From the NCBI RefSeq assembly GCF_011682065.1, contig NZ_VUYU01000005.1, positions 202,484 to 266,483 of the forward strand: DNA of 64,000 nt, read 5' to 3'. A model generated the notes under the pieces. It saw only the letters and a list, made by a program, of their open reading frames with translations, ran no database searches and had not been told where the DNA came from. Numbering within the stretch: position 1 is the stretch's first letter; each line of letters starts with the position of its first letter. This document shows positions 9,101 through 19,708 of this stretch, piece after piece. This stretch comes from Massilia rubra (GTDB taxonomy: Bacteria; Pseudomonadota; Gammaproteobacteria; Burkholderiales; Burkholderiaceae_D). The position numbers were made by a program, and so were the translations under genes.

Positions 9101-10366
9101 ATGCACACAGCACACAAGCTGGCGCTGGCGGCAGCGCTTGCGCTGGGCGCCTGCGCCACGGCGCACGCGGCGGGACCCACGGCTGGCGCGCCCCGGGCCG
9201 GCGCGCCCCGGGCCGAGGTGATTCACTGGTGGACCTCGGGCGGCGAATCGGCCGCCGTCAAGACCATCGCCGACGCCTACCGCGCCGCCGGCGGGGTGTG
9301 GGTCGATACCGCCGTCGCCGGCAACGAACAGGCGCGCGCGGTGGCGGTCAACCGCATCGTGGGCGGCAATCCGCCCGCCGCCGCCCAGTTCAACGCCTCC
9401 ATGCAGTTCCTCGACATCGTCGAACAGGGCATGCTCAATAACGTCGACGAGATCGCCGCCAAAGAGCGCTGGGATACCACCCTGCCGGCGCCGATCCGCG
9501 ACGTCATCAAGGTCAAGGGCCACTACTACGCAGTGCCGCTGAACGTCCACATGCCGACCTGGATCTGGTATTCCAGGGCGGCGTTCGCAAAAGCGGGCAT
9601 CGCCAAAGAGCCAGCCACGATGGACGAACTGTTCGCCGCGCTCGACAAGCTCAAGGCCGCCGGCCTGATACCGCTGGCGCACGGCGGCCAGTCGTGGCAG
9701 GAGAACATCGTCTTCATGGCGGTGCTGGCCAACGTGGGCGGCAAGGACCTGTACCTGAGCGTGTTCCGCGACCGCGACCAGCGCGCCATCGCCTCCGAAC
9801 CGTTCCGCCAGGTGCTGGTCGCGTTCAAGCGCCTCAAGTCCTACGTCGACCCCGGCTCGCCCGGGCGCAACTGGAACGACGCCACCGCCCTGCTGGTCAA
9901 CAACAAGGCCGGCGTGCAGATCATGGGCGACTGGGTCAAGGGCGAGTTCAACGCCGCCAGGCTCACCGCCGGCAAGGAATACGGCTGCATTACCGGCTTC
10001 GGCCCCAAGGCGCCGTTCCTGATCCAGGGCGACGCCTTCATCTTCCCCAAGAGCGCCAACGCCGACACGCTCAAGGCGCAACAGCTGCTGGCCGGCGTGA
10101 TGACAGCGCCGGCCACCCTGGCCGCCTTCAACCGGGCCAAGGGCTCGCTGCCGGTGCGCACCGACGTCGATGCCTCCACCCTCGACGCCTGCACCCAGGC
10201 CGCCATGACGGTGATGAAAGAGCGCACGCGCCATGTCGGCAACGGCGAGGTGTATCTCACGCCCGACCAGAACGGCGCGCTGGTCGATGTGCTGACCGCC
10301 TTCTGGAACACCGCCATGCCGGTCGAAAAGGCGCAGAAGAACATCGCCGCCGCCTTGAAGCGCTGA
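9101..10366 (+). CDS. Carbohydrate ABC transporter substrate-binding protein
   Basis: Periplasmic sugar-binding protein of the CUT1 type, 421 residues, closest in pattern to GtsA-like glucose/mannose binders because the mature chain opens with VIHWWTSGGESAAVKTIADAY. A signal peptide occupies residues 1-24 (ending AHAA). Other family marks are PPAAAQFN near 95-100 and GDWVKGEFNAA around 280. It is the first gene of an importer operon (binding protein, two permeases, ATPase). A 15-bp tandem duplication adds GAPRA at the start of the mature protein. Start ATG follows AAGGAG at 9090-9095. The sugar cannot be fixed from sequence; the linked GH3 enzyme suggests glucose or short beta-glucosides. Confidence 0.9.
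   Translation: MHTAHKLALAAALALGACATAHAAGPTAGAPRAGAPRAEVIHWWTSGGESAAVKTIADAYRAAGGVWVDTAVAGNEQARAVAVNRIVGGNPPAAAQFNASMQFLDIVEQGMLNNVDEIAAKERWDTTLPAPIRDVIKVKGHYYAVPLNVHMPTWIWYSRAAFAKAGIAKEPATMDELFAALDKLKAAGLIPLAHGGQSWQENIVFMAVLANVGGKDLYLSVFRDRDQRAIASEPFRQVLVAFKRLKSYVDPGSPGRNWNDATALLVNNKAGVQIMGDWVKGEFNAARLTAGKEYGCITGFGPKAPFLIQGDAFIFPKSANADTLKAQQLLAGVMTAPATLAAFNRAKGSLPVRTDVDASTLDACTQAAMTVMKERTRHVGNGEVYLTPDQNGALVDVLTAFWNTAMPVEKAQKNIAAALKR
9185..9214 (+). repeat. 15-bp tandem duplication in binding-protein gene
   Basis: Two exact adjacent copies of GGCGCGCCCCGGGCC (9185-9199 and 9200-9214), in frame, giving GAPRAGAPRA right after the signal peptide. It lies in the flexible N terminus and should not disturb the fold. 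Confidence 0.95.
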
Positions 10367-10370
10367 CGCC

Positions 10371-11264
10371 ATGCGCCACCGCCATCCCCGCGCCCGCACT
10401 TTCGCCAAACAAGCCACGCCGTTCGCCGCGCTGCTGCCGATGGCGCTTACCGTCATCGTCGGCTACCTCGGCACGGTGCTCTGGTCGCTGCGCATTTCGC
10501 TGACCAACTCGCGCAGCTTCCCGTCCGATACCTTTGTCGGCATGGCGCAGTACACGCGCCTGTTCGAGAACGAACGCTGGCTGCTCTCGCTCAATAACCT
10601 GGCCCTGTACGGCGTGCTGTTCATCGGTGCCTGCCTGGTGATCGGCTTCCTGCTGGCCGTGTTCATCGACCAGAACGTGACCGGCGAAGGCGTGCTGCGC
10701 ACGATCTTCCTGTATCCGTACGCGATGTCGTTTGTCGCCACGGGCCTGGTGTGGCAATGGATGCTCACGCCCGGCAACGGCATCGAACAAGCCGCCCACC
10801 AGTTCGGGTTTGCGGGCTTTTCGTTCGACTGGATCGTCGACCAGGACATGGTCATGTACACGGTCGTCATCGCCACCGTGTGGCAGGCTTCCGGCCTGGT
10901 GATGGCGATGATGCTGGCCGGCCTGCGCGGCATCGACGGCGAAATCTGGAAGGCCGCGCGCCTGGACGGCATTCCCGCCTGGCGCGTGTACCTGTCGATC
11001 GTGCTGCCGATGATGTGGCCAACCATTGCCACCGTGCTGCTGCTGCTCACGACCGCCGTGGTCAAGCTGTTCGACGCGGTCGTCGCCATGACCCAGGGCG
11101 GCCCCGGCACGGCCAGCGAAGTGCCGGCCAAGTTCATCATGGATCACCTGTTCGGGCGCGCCAACATCGCCCTGGCTTCGGCCGGCGCGGTGGTGCTGCT
11201 GGTGCCGGTGCTGGCCATGCTGGCGCCGTATGCGTATGCGCGCAGCCGCAAGGGTCGCGCATGA
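10371..11264 (+). CDS. Sugar ABC transporter permease, MalF-like
   Basis: Inner-membrane permease subunit of the CUT1 sugar importer, 297 residues with about six membrane segments. The cytoplasmic coupling (EAA) loop is visible as EIWKAARLDGIPAWRVYLSI followed by VLPMMWP, which docks on the ATPase encoded two genes downstream. Start ATG at 10371 is five bases after the stop of the binding-protein gene, and its stop overlaps the next start by four bases (ATGA), indicating translational coupling. Confidence 0.92.
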   Translation: MRHRHPRARTFAKQATPFAALLPMALTVIVGYLGTVLWSLRISLTNSRSFPSDTFVGMAQYTRLFENERWLLSLNNLALYGVLFIGACLVIGFLLAVFIDQNVTGEGVLRTIFLYPYAMSFVATGLVWQWMLTPGNGIEQAAHQFGFAGFSFDWIVDQDMVMYTVVIATVWQASGLVMAMMLAGLRGIDGEIWKAARLDGIPAWRVYLSIVLPMMWPTIATVLLLLTTAVVKLFDAVVAMTQGGPGTASEVPAKFIMDHLFGRANIALASAGAVVLLVPVLAMLAPYAYARSRKGRA

Positions 11265-12124
11265 AGCGCCGCTCCTACTTCAACCCGGCGCGTATCGGTA
11301 TCTACGCTTTTTTGATCACCGCCGCGCTGTTCTTCCTGCTGCCGCTGTACGTGATGCTGGTCACCTCGGTCAAGCCGATGGAAGAAATCCGGCTCGGGAA
11401 TATTTTCGCGCTGCCGCTGCAGATCACCTTCGAGCCATGGCGCAGCGCCTGGAGCGGGGCATGCACCGGCGCCTTGTGCGAAGGCATTCGCGGCGGCTTC
11501 TGGAATTCGGTGGCGATCACCGTGCCGAGCACCATCCTGCCGATCCTGATCGGCGCCATCAACGGCTACGCGCTCTCGTTCTGGAAGCCGCGCGGCGCTT
11601 CGGTGCTGTTCGCCATACTGATGATCGGCGCCTTCATTCCGCTGCAAGTGATGATCTATCCGCTGGTGCGGGTGCTGGCCGCGTTCGGGGTGTTCGGGTC
11701 GCTGCCGGGCATCGTGCTGGTGCACATGATCTTCGCCATGCCGGTGATGACCTTGCTGTTCCGGAATTACTACGCGGCCGTTCCGCATGAACTGTTCCAG
11801 GCCGCGCGCATCGACGGCGGCGGCTTCTTTCGCATCTTCGCCCACGTGATGCTGCCGATGTCGCTGCCGATCATCGTGGTCGCGGCGATCATGCAGGTCA
11901 CCGGCGTGTGGAACGATTACATCCTGGGACTGGTGTTCGCGGGACGCGACAACGCACCGATGACGGTGCAGCTCAATAACGTGATCAACACCACCACCGG
12001 CACGCGCCTGTACAACGTCAACATGGCCGCCACCATCCTCACATCGCTGGTGCCGCTGGCGATCTATTTCATCTCAGGGCGCTGGTTCGTGCGCGGAATC
12101 GCCGCCGGCGCGGTCAAAGGGTAA
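11261..12124 (+). CDS. Sugar ABC transporter permease, MalG-like
   Basis: Second permease subunit of the importer, 287 residues, about six membrane segments. The EAA loop is ELFQAARIDGGGFFRIFAHV followed by MLPMSLP. The start is the ATG at 11261, which overlaps the stop of the preceding permease in an ATGA arrangement; an open frame extends further upstream but only in the shadow of the other gene. The opening RIGIYAFLITAALFFLLPLYVML-type first helix and TSVKP segment are standard for MalG relatives. Confidence 0.92.
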   Translation: MKRRSYFNPARIGIYAFLITAALFFLLPLYVMLVTSVKPMEEIRLGNIFALPLQITFEPWRSAWSGACTGALCEGIRGGFWNSVAITVPSTILPILIGAINGYALSFWKPRGASVLFAILMIGAFIPLQVMIYPLVRVLAAFGVFGSLPGIVLVHMIFAMPVMTLLFRNYYAAVPHELFQAARIDGGGFFRIFAHVMLPMSLPIIVVAAIMQVTGVWNDYILGLVFAGRDNAPMTVQLNNVINTTTGTRLYNVNMAATILTSLVPLAIYFISGRWFVRGIAAGAVKG

Positions 12125-12127
12125 TCC

Positions 12128-13180
12128 ATGTCGAATGTCTGTGTCCGCAAGCTGTGCATCACCCTCGGTGGCAACGAAATTATCAAGGACCTCGACCTGG
12201 CGGTGGAAGAGGGCGAATTCCTGGTGCTGCTGGGGCCTTCCGGCTGCGGTAAATCGACCCTGCTGCACAGCATCGCGGGGCTGATCGATGTCAGCGCCGG
12301 CACGGTGGAAATCGGCGGCGAAGACATGACCTGGGCCGACCCGAGCGAGCGCCATATCGGCATGGTGTTCCAGTCGTACGCGCTGTATCCGACCATGACG
12401 GTGGAAAAGAACATGTCGTTCGGGCTGCGCATCAACGGCACGCCCAAGGCGGAGATTGCGCGCCGCGTTGCGCGCGCCGCCGACATGCTCCATCTGGGAC
12501 CGCTGCTGGCGCGCAAACCGGCGCAGCTCTCGGGCGGACAGCGCCAGCGCGTGGCGATCGGGCGCGCGCTGGTGCGCGAAGCGGGCGTGTTTTTGTTCGA
12601 CGAACCGCTCTCGAACCTGGACGCCAAGCTGCGCGCGGAACTGCGGCGCGAACTGAAACTGCTGCACCATAGCCTGCGCTCGACCATGATCTACGTCACC
12701 CACGACCAGGTCGAGGCGATGACCCTGGCCACCCGCATCGTGGTCATGCGGGCCGGTAAAATCTTGCAGATCGGTGCGCCGGCCGAGGTGTACGAGCGGC
12801 CGGCCAACCTGTTCGTGGCCGGCTTTCTGGGTTCGCCATCGATGAACTTCATCGATGGCGCGCTCGATCTTGAGGGCTGCTTTGCCGGCAACGGCTTTCG
12901 CCTGGAAGGGGGCGCCGCGGGTGCGGCGGCCGGCCAGGCGCTGGTGCTGGGCATCCGTCCCGAGCACATTCGCATCGCCGACGACGGCGCGCTGGAAGGA
13001 AAGGTGGCGCTGGTCGAACCGATGGGCAACCACCAGATCGTGTGGATCGCCACCGCCGGCCAGCAGCTCTCGGCCATCGTCAACGACACGCGCGTGTTCG
13101 CGCTGGGCGAGACGGTGCGCTTCGCGGTCGATGCGGCGCGCGTGTCGCTGTTCGACAAGGCCAGCGAGCAACGCCTGTAA
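12128..13180 (+). CDS. Sugar ABC transporter ATP-binding protein, MalK/UgpC type
   Basis: ATPase subunit of the sugar importer, 350 residues. Walker A GPSGCGKST is at about residues 37-45, the signature LSGGQRQRVAIGRAL near 135, Walker B VFLFDEPLSNLDAKLR near 158, and the switch His in VTHDQVEAM near 193. The C-terminal ~110 residues form the regulatory OB/TOBE domain of MalK-type proteins (VLGIRPEHIRI). Start ATG three bases after the preceding stop, with AAAGGG upstream. Last gene of the transporter operon; the LacI gene follows after 107 bases. Confidence 0.93.
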   Translation: MSNVCVRKLCITLGGNEIIKDLDLAVEEGEFLVLLGPSGCGKSTLLHSIAGLIDVSAGTVEIGGEDMTWADPSERHIGMVFQSYALYPTMTVEKNMSFGLRINGTPKAEIARRVARAADMLHLGPLLARKPAQLSGGQRQRVAIGRALVREAGVFLFDEPLSNLDAKLRAELRRELKLLHHSLRSTMIYVTHDQVEAMTLATRIVVMRAGKILQIGAPAEVYERPANLFVAGFLGSPSMNFIDGALDLEGCFAGNGFRLEGGAAGAAAGQALVLGIRPEHIRIADDGALEGKVALVEPMGNHQIVWIATAGQQLSAIVNDTRVFALGETVRFAVDAARVSLFDKASEQRL

Positions 13181-13287
13181 TCGGGACTGGAAAGGCAGGC
13201 GCCGGGCATGCATAATCCGACGTTTGCGGTATGCTTTCGCTGTATTTACTAAACTAATGGTCTTGAATTGAACAAGCAAAGGACGCC

Positions 13288-14310
13288 GTGGCCAATATCA
13301 AAGACGTAGCACGCCTTGCCGGCGTAGGCCTGGGGACCGCGTCGCGCGTGGTCAGCGGCAAGGGCTCGGTCTCGCCCGCGACGCTGGAACGGGTCAAGAA
13401 AGCCATCGCGGAACTCGATTTCCGCCCGTCGCACGCGGCGCGCTCGCTGCTCTCTGGCACCTCGCAGATGATCGGCGTGTACATCCCGGTCCTCAAGGGC
13501 ACCTTCTACACCCCCATCCTGCAGTCGATCGATACGGCGCTGCGCGCCGCCGGCCTGCACATGGTGGTCGCGTTCGGGGTCGGCTCGGGCGACGCGCGGC
13601 GCCAGGCCATCGAAGGCATCGACTTCTTGATGGAGCGCGGCTGCGACGGCCTGATTTTGCTGACCAATCTGCTGACCGACGACGACATCGCCGCGCTCGG
13701 GCCGAAGCAGTCGCGCGTGGTGGTGCTGGGCCACAGCGTCGAGAGCATTCCCGAACAGTGCTTTTCGGCCGACCATACGCAGGGCGGCATCGCGGCGGCG
13801 CGCGCGCTGCTGGAGCACCGTCATCGCAAGATCGCCGTGATCGCCGGGCCATCGACCTCGCCCGACAACGTCGAGCGCATCGCCGGCTTCATGGGCGAGT
13901 TGGAACGCAGCGGCATCGCTACCAACAAGATGTGGGTGGCCGAGAGCGACTTTTCGCCGCAGGGCGGATGGGACGCGGCGGCCGAACTGGTGGCGTCAGG
14001 GCACAAGTTCACGGCGCTGTTTTGCGCCAATGACGAAATGGCGGTCGGCGCGCTGTCGTACTTCCAGGACGTGGGGCTGGCGGTGCCGGGCGATGTGTCG
14101 GTGCTCGGTTACGACGATACCCCGAGCGCGCAGTTTTCGGCGCCGCGCCTGACGTCGGTGCACATTCCATGGCGCGACGTGACCCTGAGCGGGCTCAATG
14201 CGCTGCTCAATCGCTGTTACGGCAGCGCGCACCCGGTCGAGCGCGAGTTTCCGATCAGCGTGACGGTGCGCGCATCGCTGGGCAAGCCGGCCAGGCGCCG
14301 CGCGGAGTAG
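13288..14310 (+). CDS. LacI family transcriptional regulator
   Basis: DNA-binding repressor, 340 residues. The N-terminal helix-turn-helix is IKDVARLAGVGLGTASRVV (residues 3-21), followed by a hinge helix (SHAARSLLSG) and a periplasmic-binding-protein-like effector domain with MIGVYIPVL, DGLILLTNLL and GYDDTPSAQF. Start is GTG at 13288 with AAAGGA upstream. Located between a sugar importer and a GH3 glucosidase, and with matching operators at 9036 and 14417, it most likely represses both units until a sugar inducer is present. I see no strong site in front of its own start. Confidence 0.9.
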   Translation: MANIKDVARLAGVGLGTASRVVSGKGSVSPATLERVKKAIAELDFRPSHAARSLLSGTSQMIGVYIPVLKGTFYTPILQSIDTALRAAGLHMVVAFGVGSGDARRQAIEGIDFLMERGCDGLILLTNLLTDDDIAALGPKQSRVVVLGHSVESIPEQCFSADHTQGGIAAARALLEHRHRKIAVIAGPSTSPDNVERIAGFMGELERSGIATNKMWVAESDFSPQGGWDAAAELVASGHKFTALFCANDEMAVGALSYFQDVGLAVPGDVSVLGYDDTPSAQFSAPRLTSVHIPWRDVTLSGLNALLNRCYGSAHPVEREFPISVTVRASLGKPARRRAE

Positions 14311-14313
14311 GGC

Positions 14314-14339
14314 GCGAGGCGGCTGCTGCGCCGCCTCGC
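14314..14339 (+). terminator. Hairpin after the LacI-type gene
   Basis: Perfect 9-bp arms GCGAGGCGG (14314-14322) and CCGCCTCGC (14331-14339) with an eight-base loop, three bases after the stop codon. No T-run follows, so termination strength is uncertain. Confidence 0.5.
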
Positions 14340-14378
14340 CGTTCCCGCCCCTGCCAAGCCATTTACGCAATCTTATGA

Positions 14379-14407
14379 TTGACAAAATTTCTTCATCGTC
14401 GCACTAT
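14379..14407 (+). promoter_or_regulatory. Promoter of the GH3 beta-glucosidase gene
   Basis: Consensus -35 TTGACA (14379-14384), a 17-base spacer, and a weak -10 CACTAT (14402-14407). The predicted start near 14414 is immediately before the LacI-type operator, the same geometry as in front of the sugar importer. Confidence 0.55.
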
Positions 14408-14416
14408 TGATCGTCG

Positions 14417-14434
14417 GTTGGGAGCGTTTCCAAC
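14417..14434. promoter_or_regulatory. LacI-family operator in front of GH3 gene
   Basis: GTTGGGAGCGTTTCCAAC is an 18-bp palindrome with seven of nine base pairs matched. It shares the right half GTTTCCAA with the operator at 9036 and sits just downstream of the predicted promoter, as expected for a repressor site. Confidence 0.7.
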
Positions 14435-14507
14435 TTTTGGCAGCAGCAGAACGGACCCTGGTACCGGTTTTCACCGGCAGGCATTTCCACTTTTTCGCAC
14501 TGACACC

Positions 14508-16994
<2,487 letters not shown>

Positions 16995-17414
16995 GTGCTG
17001 GCGCCTTCCAGGATGCGCGCCGGCTGGCCGATGCGGGCGGTGTAAGCGCCCGCTTCGCGGCTGCGCGGTCGTGGCCCGGGAGGAGGCGGAATATGCACAT
17101 CGGGTCGGGCGCGGCGCCGCTCGGGCGGGCGCCGGAATCGGGCGCTCGCGCGAGCGAATCCGGCCGGTCGGGTATCATTCCGGCTGCGCTGGGCTTGCCA
17201 GCGCGCCGCGCGTATGTACGCGCTTCGGCCGCGCCGGTCTTGTCCGGCCGCGGCCCGCAGCCGGTTCGCGGCGTACTGGCCGGCCCTTCCCCGCGCGTTT
17301 CCATGGTGCGGATACGCACGTATCCGCTCACGGAAAAGCATTCCGCGTTCCTCGGTGTATCGGCGTTTTTGTCGGAACAGATGAAAGGGGGCTCGATTAA
17401 CATGAAGGAGTAGC
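16995..17414. other. Intergenic region upstream of sugar symporter
   Basis: About 420 bases with no convincing gene; the long open frame here is Arg-rich and lacks codon structure. It holds a perfect 8-bp inverted repeat GCGGATAC / GTATCCGC around GCAC (17308-17327) and a GTTTCCA half-site (17297-17303) that matches the right half of the two LacI operators. GGAG at 17406-17409 serves as the ribosome binding site of the symporter. Confidence 0.45.
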
Positions 17415-18707
17415 ATGCAACACGTATCGACGGCCAAGGCCGTGCCGCAGGCGCCGGGTGCGCACCAGGGCCATACCGGCCCGCTGATCGTCATCACCAT
17501 CCTGTTTTTCATGTGGGGCTTCCTCACCTCCCTGAACGACGTCCTGATTCCCCATCTGAAGTCGGTGTATGAGCTGAGCTACGTGAAGGCCATGCTGGTG
17601 CAGCTGTGCTTCTTCGGCGCTTACCTGGTGGTGTCGCTGCCGGCCGGCTTCCTGATCAAGAAAATCGGCTACCAGAAGGGCGTCGTGGCCGGCCTGGCCA
17701 TCGCCGCCACCGGCTGCGCCATGTTCTATCCGGCCGCGAACGCCGGTTATGCGCTGTTCCTGCTGTCGCTGTTCGTGCTCGCCGCCGGCATCACGGTGCT
17801 GCAGGTGGCGGCCAATCCCTACGTCACGGTGCTGGGCGACCCGGCCACCGCATCGAGCCGGCTGACCCTGACCCAGGCTTTCAATTCGCTGGGCGCCACG
17901 GTGGCGCCGTATCTGGGCGCGCTGCTGATTTTGTCGAGCACCGTGCTCTCGTTGGACGACCTGAAAAAACTGCCGGCGGCCGAACAGGTCGCGTACCGCG
18001 CGCACGAAGCGGCCACGGTGCAGCTGCCCTACCTGATGATGGCGGCGCTGCTGGTGGCGCTGGCGCTGTTCTTCGCCATGGCGCGCCTGCCGGCCATTGC
18101 CGACAGCGACGACGCTGCCGCCGCCGATCATAGCGACGACAAGGCCTCGGTCACCGGCTACCGCCATCTGGTGCTGGGCGCGCTCGGGATCTTTTTATAT
18201 GTGGGCGCGGAGGTCAGCATCGGCAGCTTCCTGATCAACTTCATGGGCGAAAAAAACATCGCCGCGTTCAGCGCCGACACCGCCGCCAAATACGTCACCA
18301 TCTACGGCGGCGGCGCCATGATTGGCCGCTTCATCGGCTTTGCGGCGATGCGTTACATCAGCCCGGGCAAGGCGCTGGCCTTCAATGCGGCCTGCTCGAT
18401 CGCGCTGATCATGGTGGCGGTGTTCGGCAGCGGCATGACGGCGATGTGGGCGATCCTGCTGGTCGGCCTGTGCAACTCGATCATGTTCCCGACCATTTTC
18501 AGCATGGCGCTGCACAAGCTGGGCAAATTCACCGGGCAGGGCTCGAGCATCCTGTGCATGGCCATCGTCGGCGGCGCAGTGGTGCCGCTGGCGCAAAGCG
18601 TGCTGGCCGATGCGTTCGGCGTGCAGTTGTCGTTCCTGGTGCCGGCCGCCTGCTACCTGTTTGTCATCTATTACGGGCTCAAGTACGCCAAAATGTACCA
18701 GGACTGA
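17415..18707 (+). CDS. Sugar MFS transporter, FucP/GluP family
   Basis: Inner-membrane sugar:proton symporter of the fucose/glucose-galactose permease branch of the major facilitator superfamily, 430 residues with 12 predicted membrane segments. Diagnostic segments are ILFFMWGFLTSLNDVLIPHL, the loop QVAANPYVTVLGD and LTLTQAFNSLGATVAPYLG. It follows the secreted GH3 glucosidase on the same strand and probably imports the released hexose as an alternative to the ABC system. ATG at 17415 is preceded by AAGGAG. A terminator follows at 18729. Confidence 0.92.
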   Translation: MQHVSTAKAVPQAPGAHQGHTGPLIVITILFFMWGFLTSLNDVLIPHLKSVYELSYVKAMLVQLCFFGAYLVVSLPAGFLIKKIGYQKGVVAGLAIAATGCAMFYPAANAGYALFLLSLFVLAAGITVLQVAANPYVTVLGDPATASSRLTLTQAFNSLGATVAPYLGALLILSSTVLSLDDLKKLPAAEQVAYRAHEAATVQLPYLMMAALLVALALFFAMARLPAIADSDDAAAADHSDDKASVTGYRHLVLGALGIFLYVGAEVSIGSFLINFMGEKNIAAFSADTAAKYVTIYGGGAMIGRFIGFAAMRYISPGKALAFNAACSIALIMVAVFGSGMTAMWAILLVGLCNSIMFPTIFSMALHKLGKFTGQGSSILCMAIVGGAVVPLAQSVLADAFGVQLSFLVPAACYLFVIYYGLKYAKMYQD

Positions 18708-18728
18708 TTCGCGCTTCGCCGCAGACAG

Positions 18729-18755
18729 ACACCGCCGCTTGCCGGCGGTGTTTTC
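18729..18755 (+). terminator. Rho-independent terminator after the sugar symporter
   Basis: Arms ACACCGCCG (18729-18737) and CGGCGGTGT (18743-18751) with a five-base loop, running directly into TTTT. This is the best intrinsic terminator in the window and closes the carbohydrate locus. Confidence 0.8.
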
Positions 18756-18859
18756 ATTTGCGCGCGCCGATTTGGTTGAACTTGCGGGCGCGGAGCGCGG
18801 TCCAAACGAGACAGGCGCCCTCGCGCGGGCGCCAACCCCAACCTCATCAGGAGATCGAC

Positions 18860-19603
18860 ATGTTCAACAAGAAATCAGTAAAAGGATTGATCGGCATGTG
18901 CGCTGCGGCTGCGCTGTGCGCCAGCCTGGCTGTTCAGGCACAGACCGGCAGCGGACAGGCTGGCGCCGGGCAAGGCGCAAGCGGCCAGAGCGGCACCGGC
19001 CAAGGCGGCAGCGGACAAGGCGGGACCGGACAAGGTGGCAGCGGGATGGCCGGTGGGCAGGGCGCGAGCGGCCAGGGCGGGACCCAAGGCAGCACCGCCA
19101 GCGGCACCGGTACCGGCACGATCGCCAGCGCCGACCGCAAGATCGTCACCGACCTGGCCATGGCCAATATGGCCGAAATCGAGGCGGCGCGCACCGCCCA
19201 GGGCAAGAGCCAGGATGAGCAGGTCAAGAAATATGCGCAGCAAATGATCGACGACCATACCAAGGCGCTGGGCGAGGTGCAGCAACTGGCGCAAACCAAG
19301 GGCGTCACCCTGCCATCCACCCTGGACCGCGCGCACAAGGCCAAGGTCGACAAGCTGGCCGCGCTGTCGGGCGACGCCTTCGACCGCGCCTACATGGCGC
19401 AGGCCGGCGTGGCCGAGCACAAGAAAACCCACAGCATGCTGAGCAAAGCGCAGGGCCGCACCAAGGATCCCGATATCAAGGCGCTGATCACGCGCATGAC
19501 GCCGACCGTGGACCAGCATCTGAATGCGGCGAAAGAACTACACGGCAACAAGAGCAAGGCCATGGGCAGTTCGGGCACGGGGACGGAAAAAACCGGCCAG
19601 TAG
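18860..19603 (+). CDS. DUF4142 domain-containing exported protein
   Basis: Exported protein of 247 residues with a signal peptide (1-28, ending VQAQ). Residues ~30-85 are a Gly/Ser/Gln-rich repeat built on GxGQGxSGQ units. Residues ~95-225 form the helical DUF4142 (ferritin-like) domain: DRKIVTDLAMANMAEIEAAR, YAQQMIDDHTKALGEVQQLA and the conserved HKKTHSML. The domain is common in proteobacterial envelope stress proteins but has no proven reaction. ATG at 18860 follows AGGAG at 18849-18853. Monocistronic, behind a terminator. Confidence 0.85.
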   Translation: MFNKKSVKGLIGMCAAAALCASLAVQAQTGSGQAGAGQGASGQSGTGQGGSGQGGTGQGGSGMAGGQGASGQGGTQGSTASGTGTGTIASADRKIVTDLAMANMAEIEAARTAQGKSQDEQVKKYAQQMIDDHTKALGEVQQLAQTKGVTLPSTLDRAHKAKVDKLAALSGDAFDRAYMAQAGVAEHKKTHSMLSKAQGRTKDPDIKALITRMTPTVDQHLNAAKELHGNKSKAMGSSGTGTEKTGQ

Positions 19604-19680
19604 CATCGCCCATAAGCAAGGCCGGCATCGCCGCGCGGCGGATCGTCGATATCGGCGGCGGAGGGGACGCGGGCACGAGC

Positions 19681-19708
19681 TGAGCGGTCACGCTACAATG
19701 ACCGCTCA
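19681..19708. promoter_or_regulatory. Perfect 10-bp inverted repeat covering the start of the AEC gene
   Basis: Arms TGAGCGGTCA (19681-19690) and TGACCGCTCA (19699-19708) enclose CGCTACAA. The last base of the right arm is the A of the ATG start codon, and TACAAT (19694-19699) resembles a -10 element. It could be an operator over the promoter, or a hairpin that hides the start codon if transcription starts upstream. No Shine-Dalgarno is visible. Confidence 0.55.
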
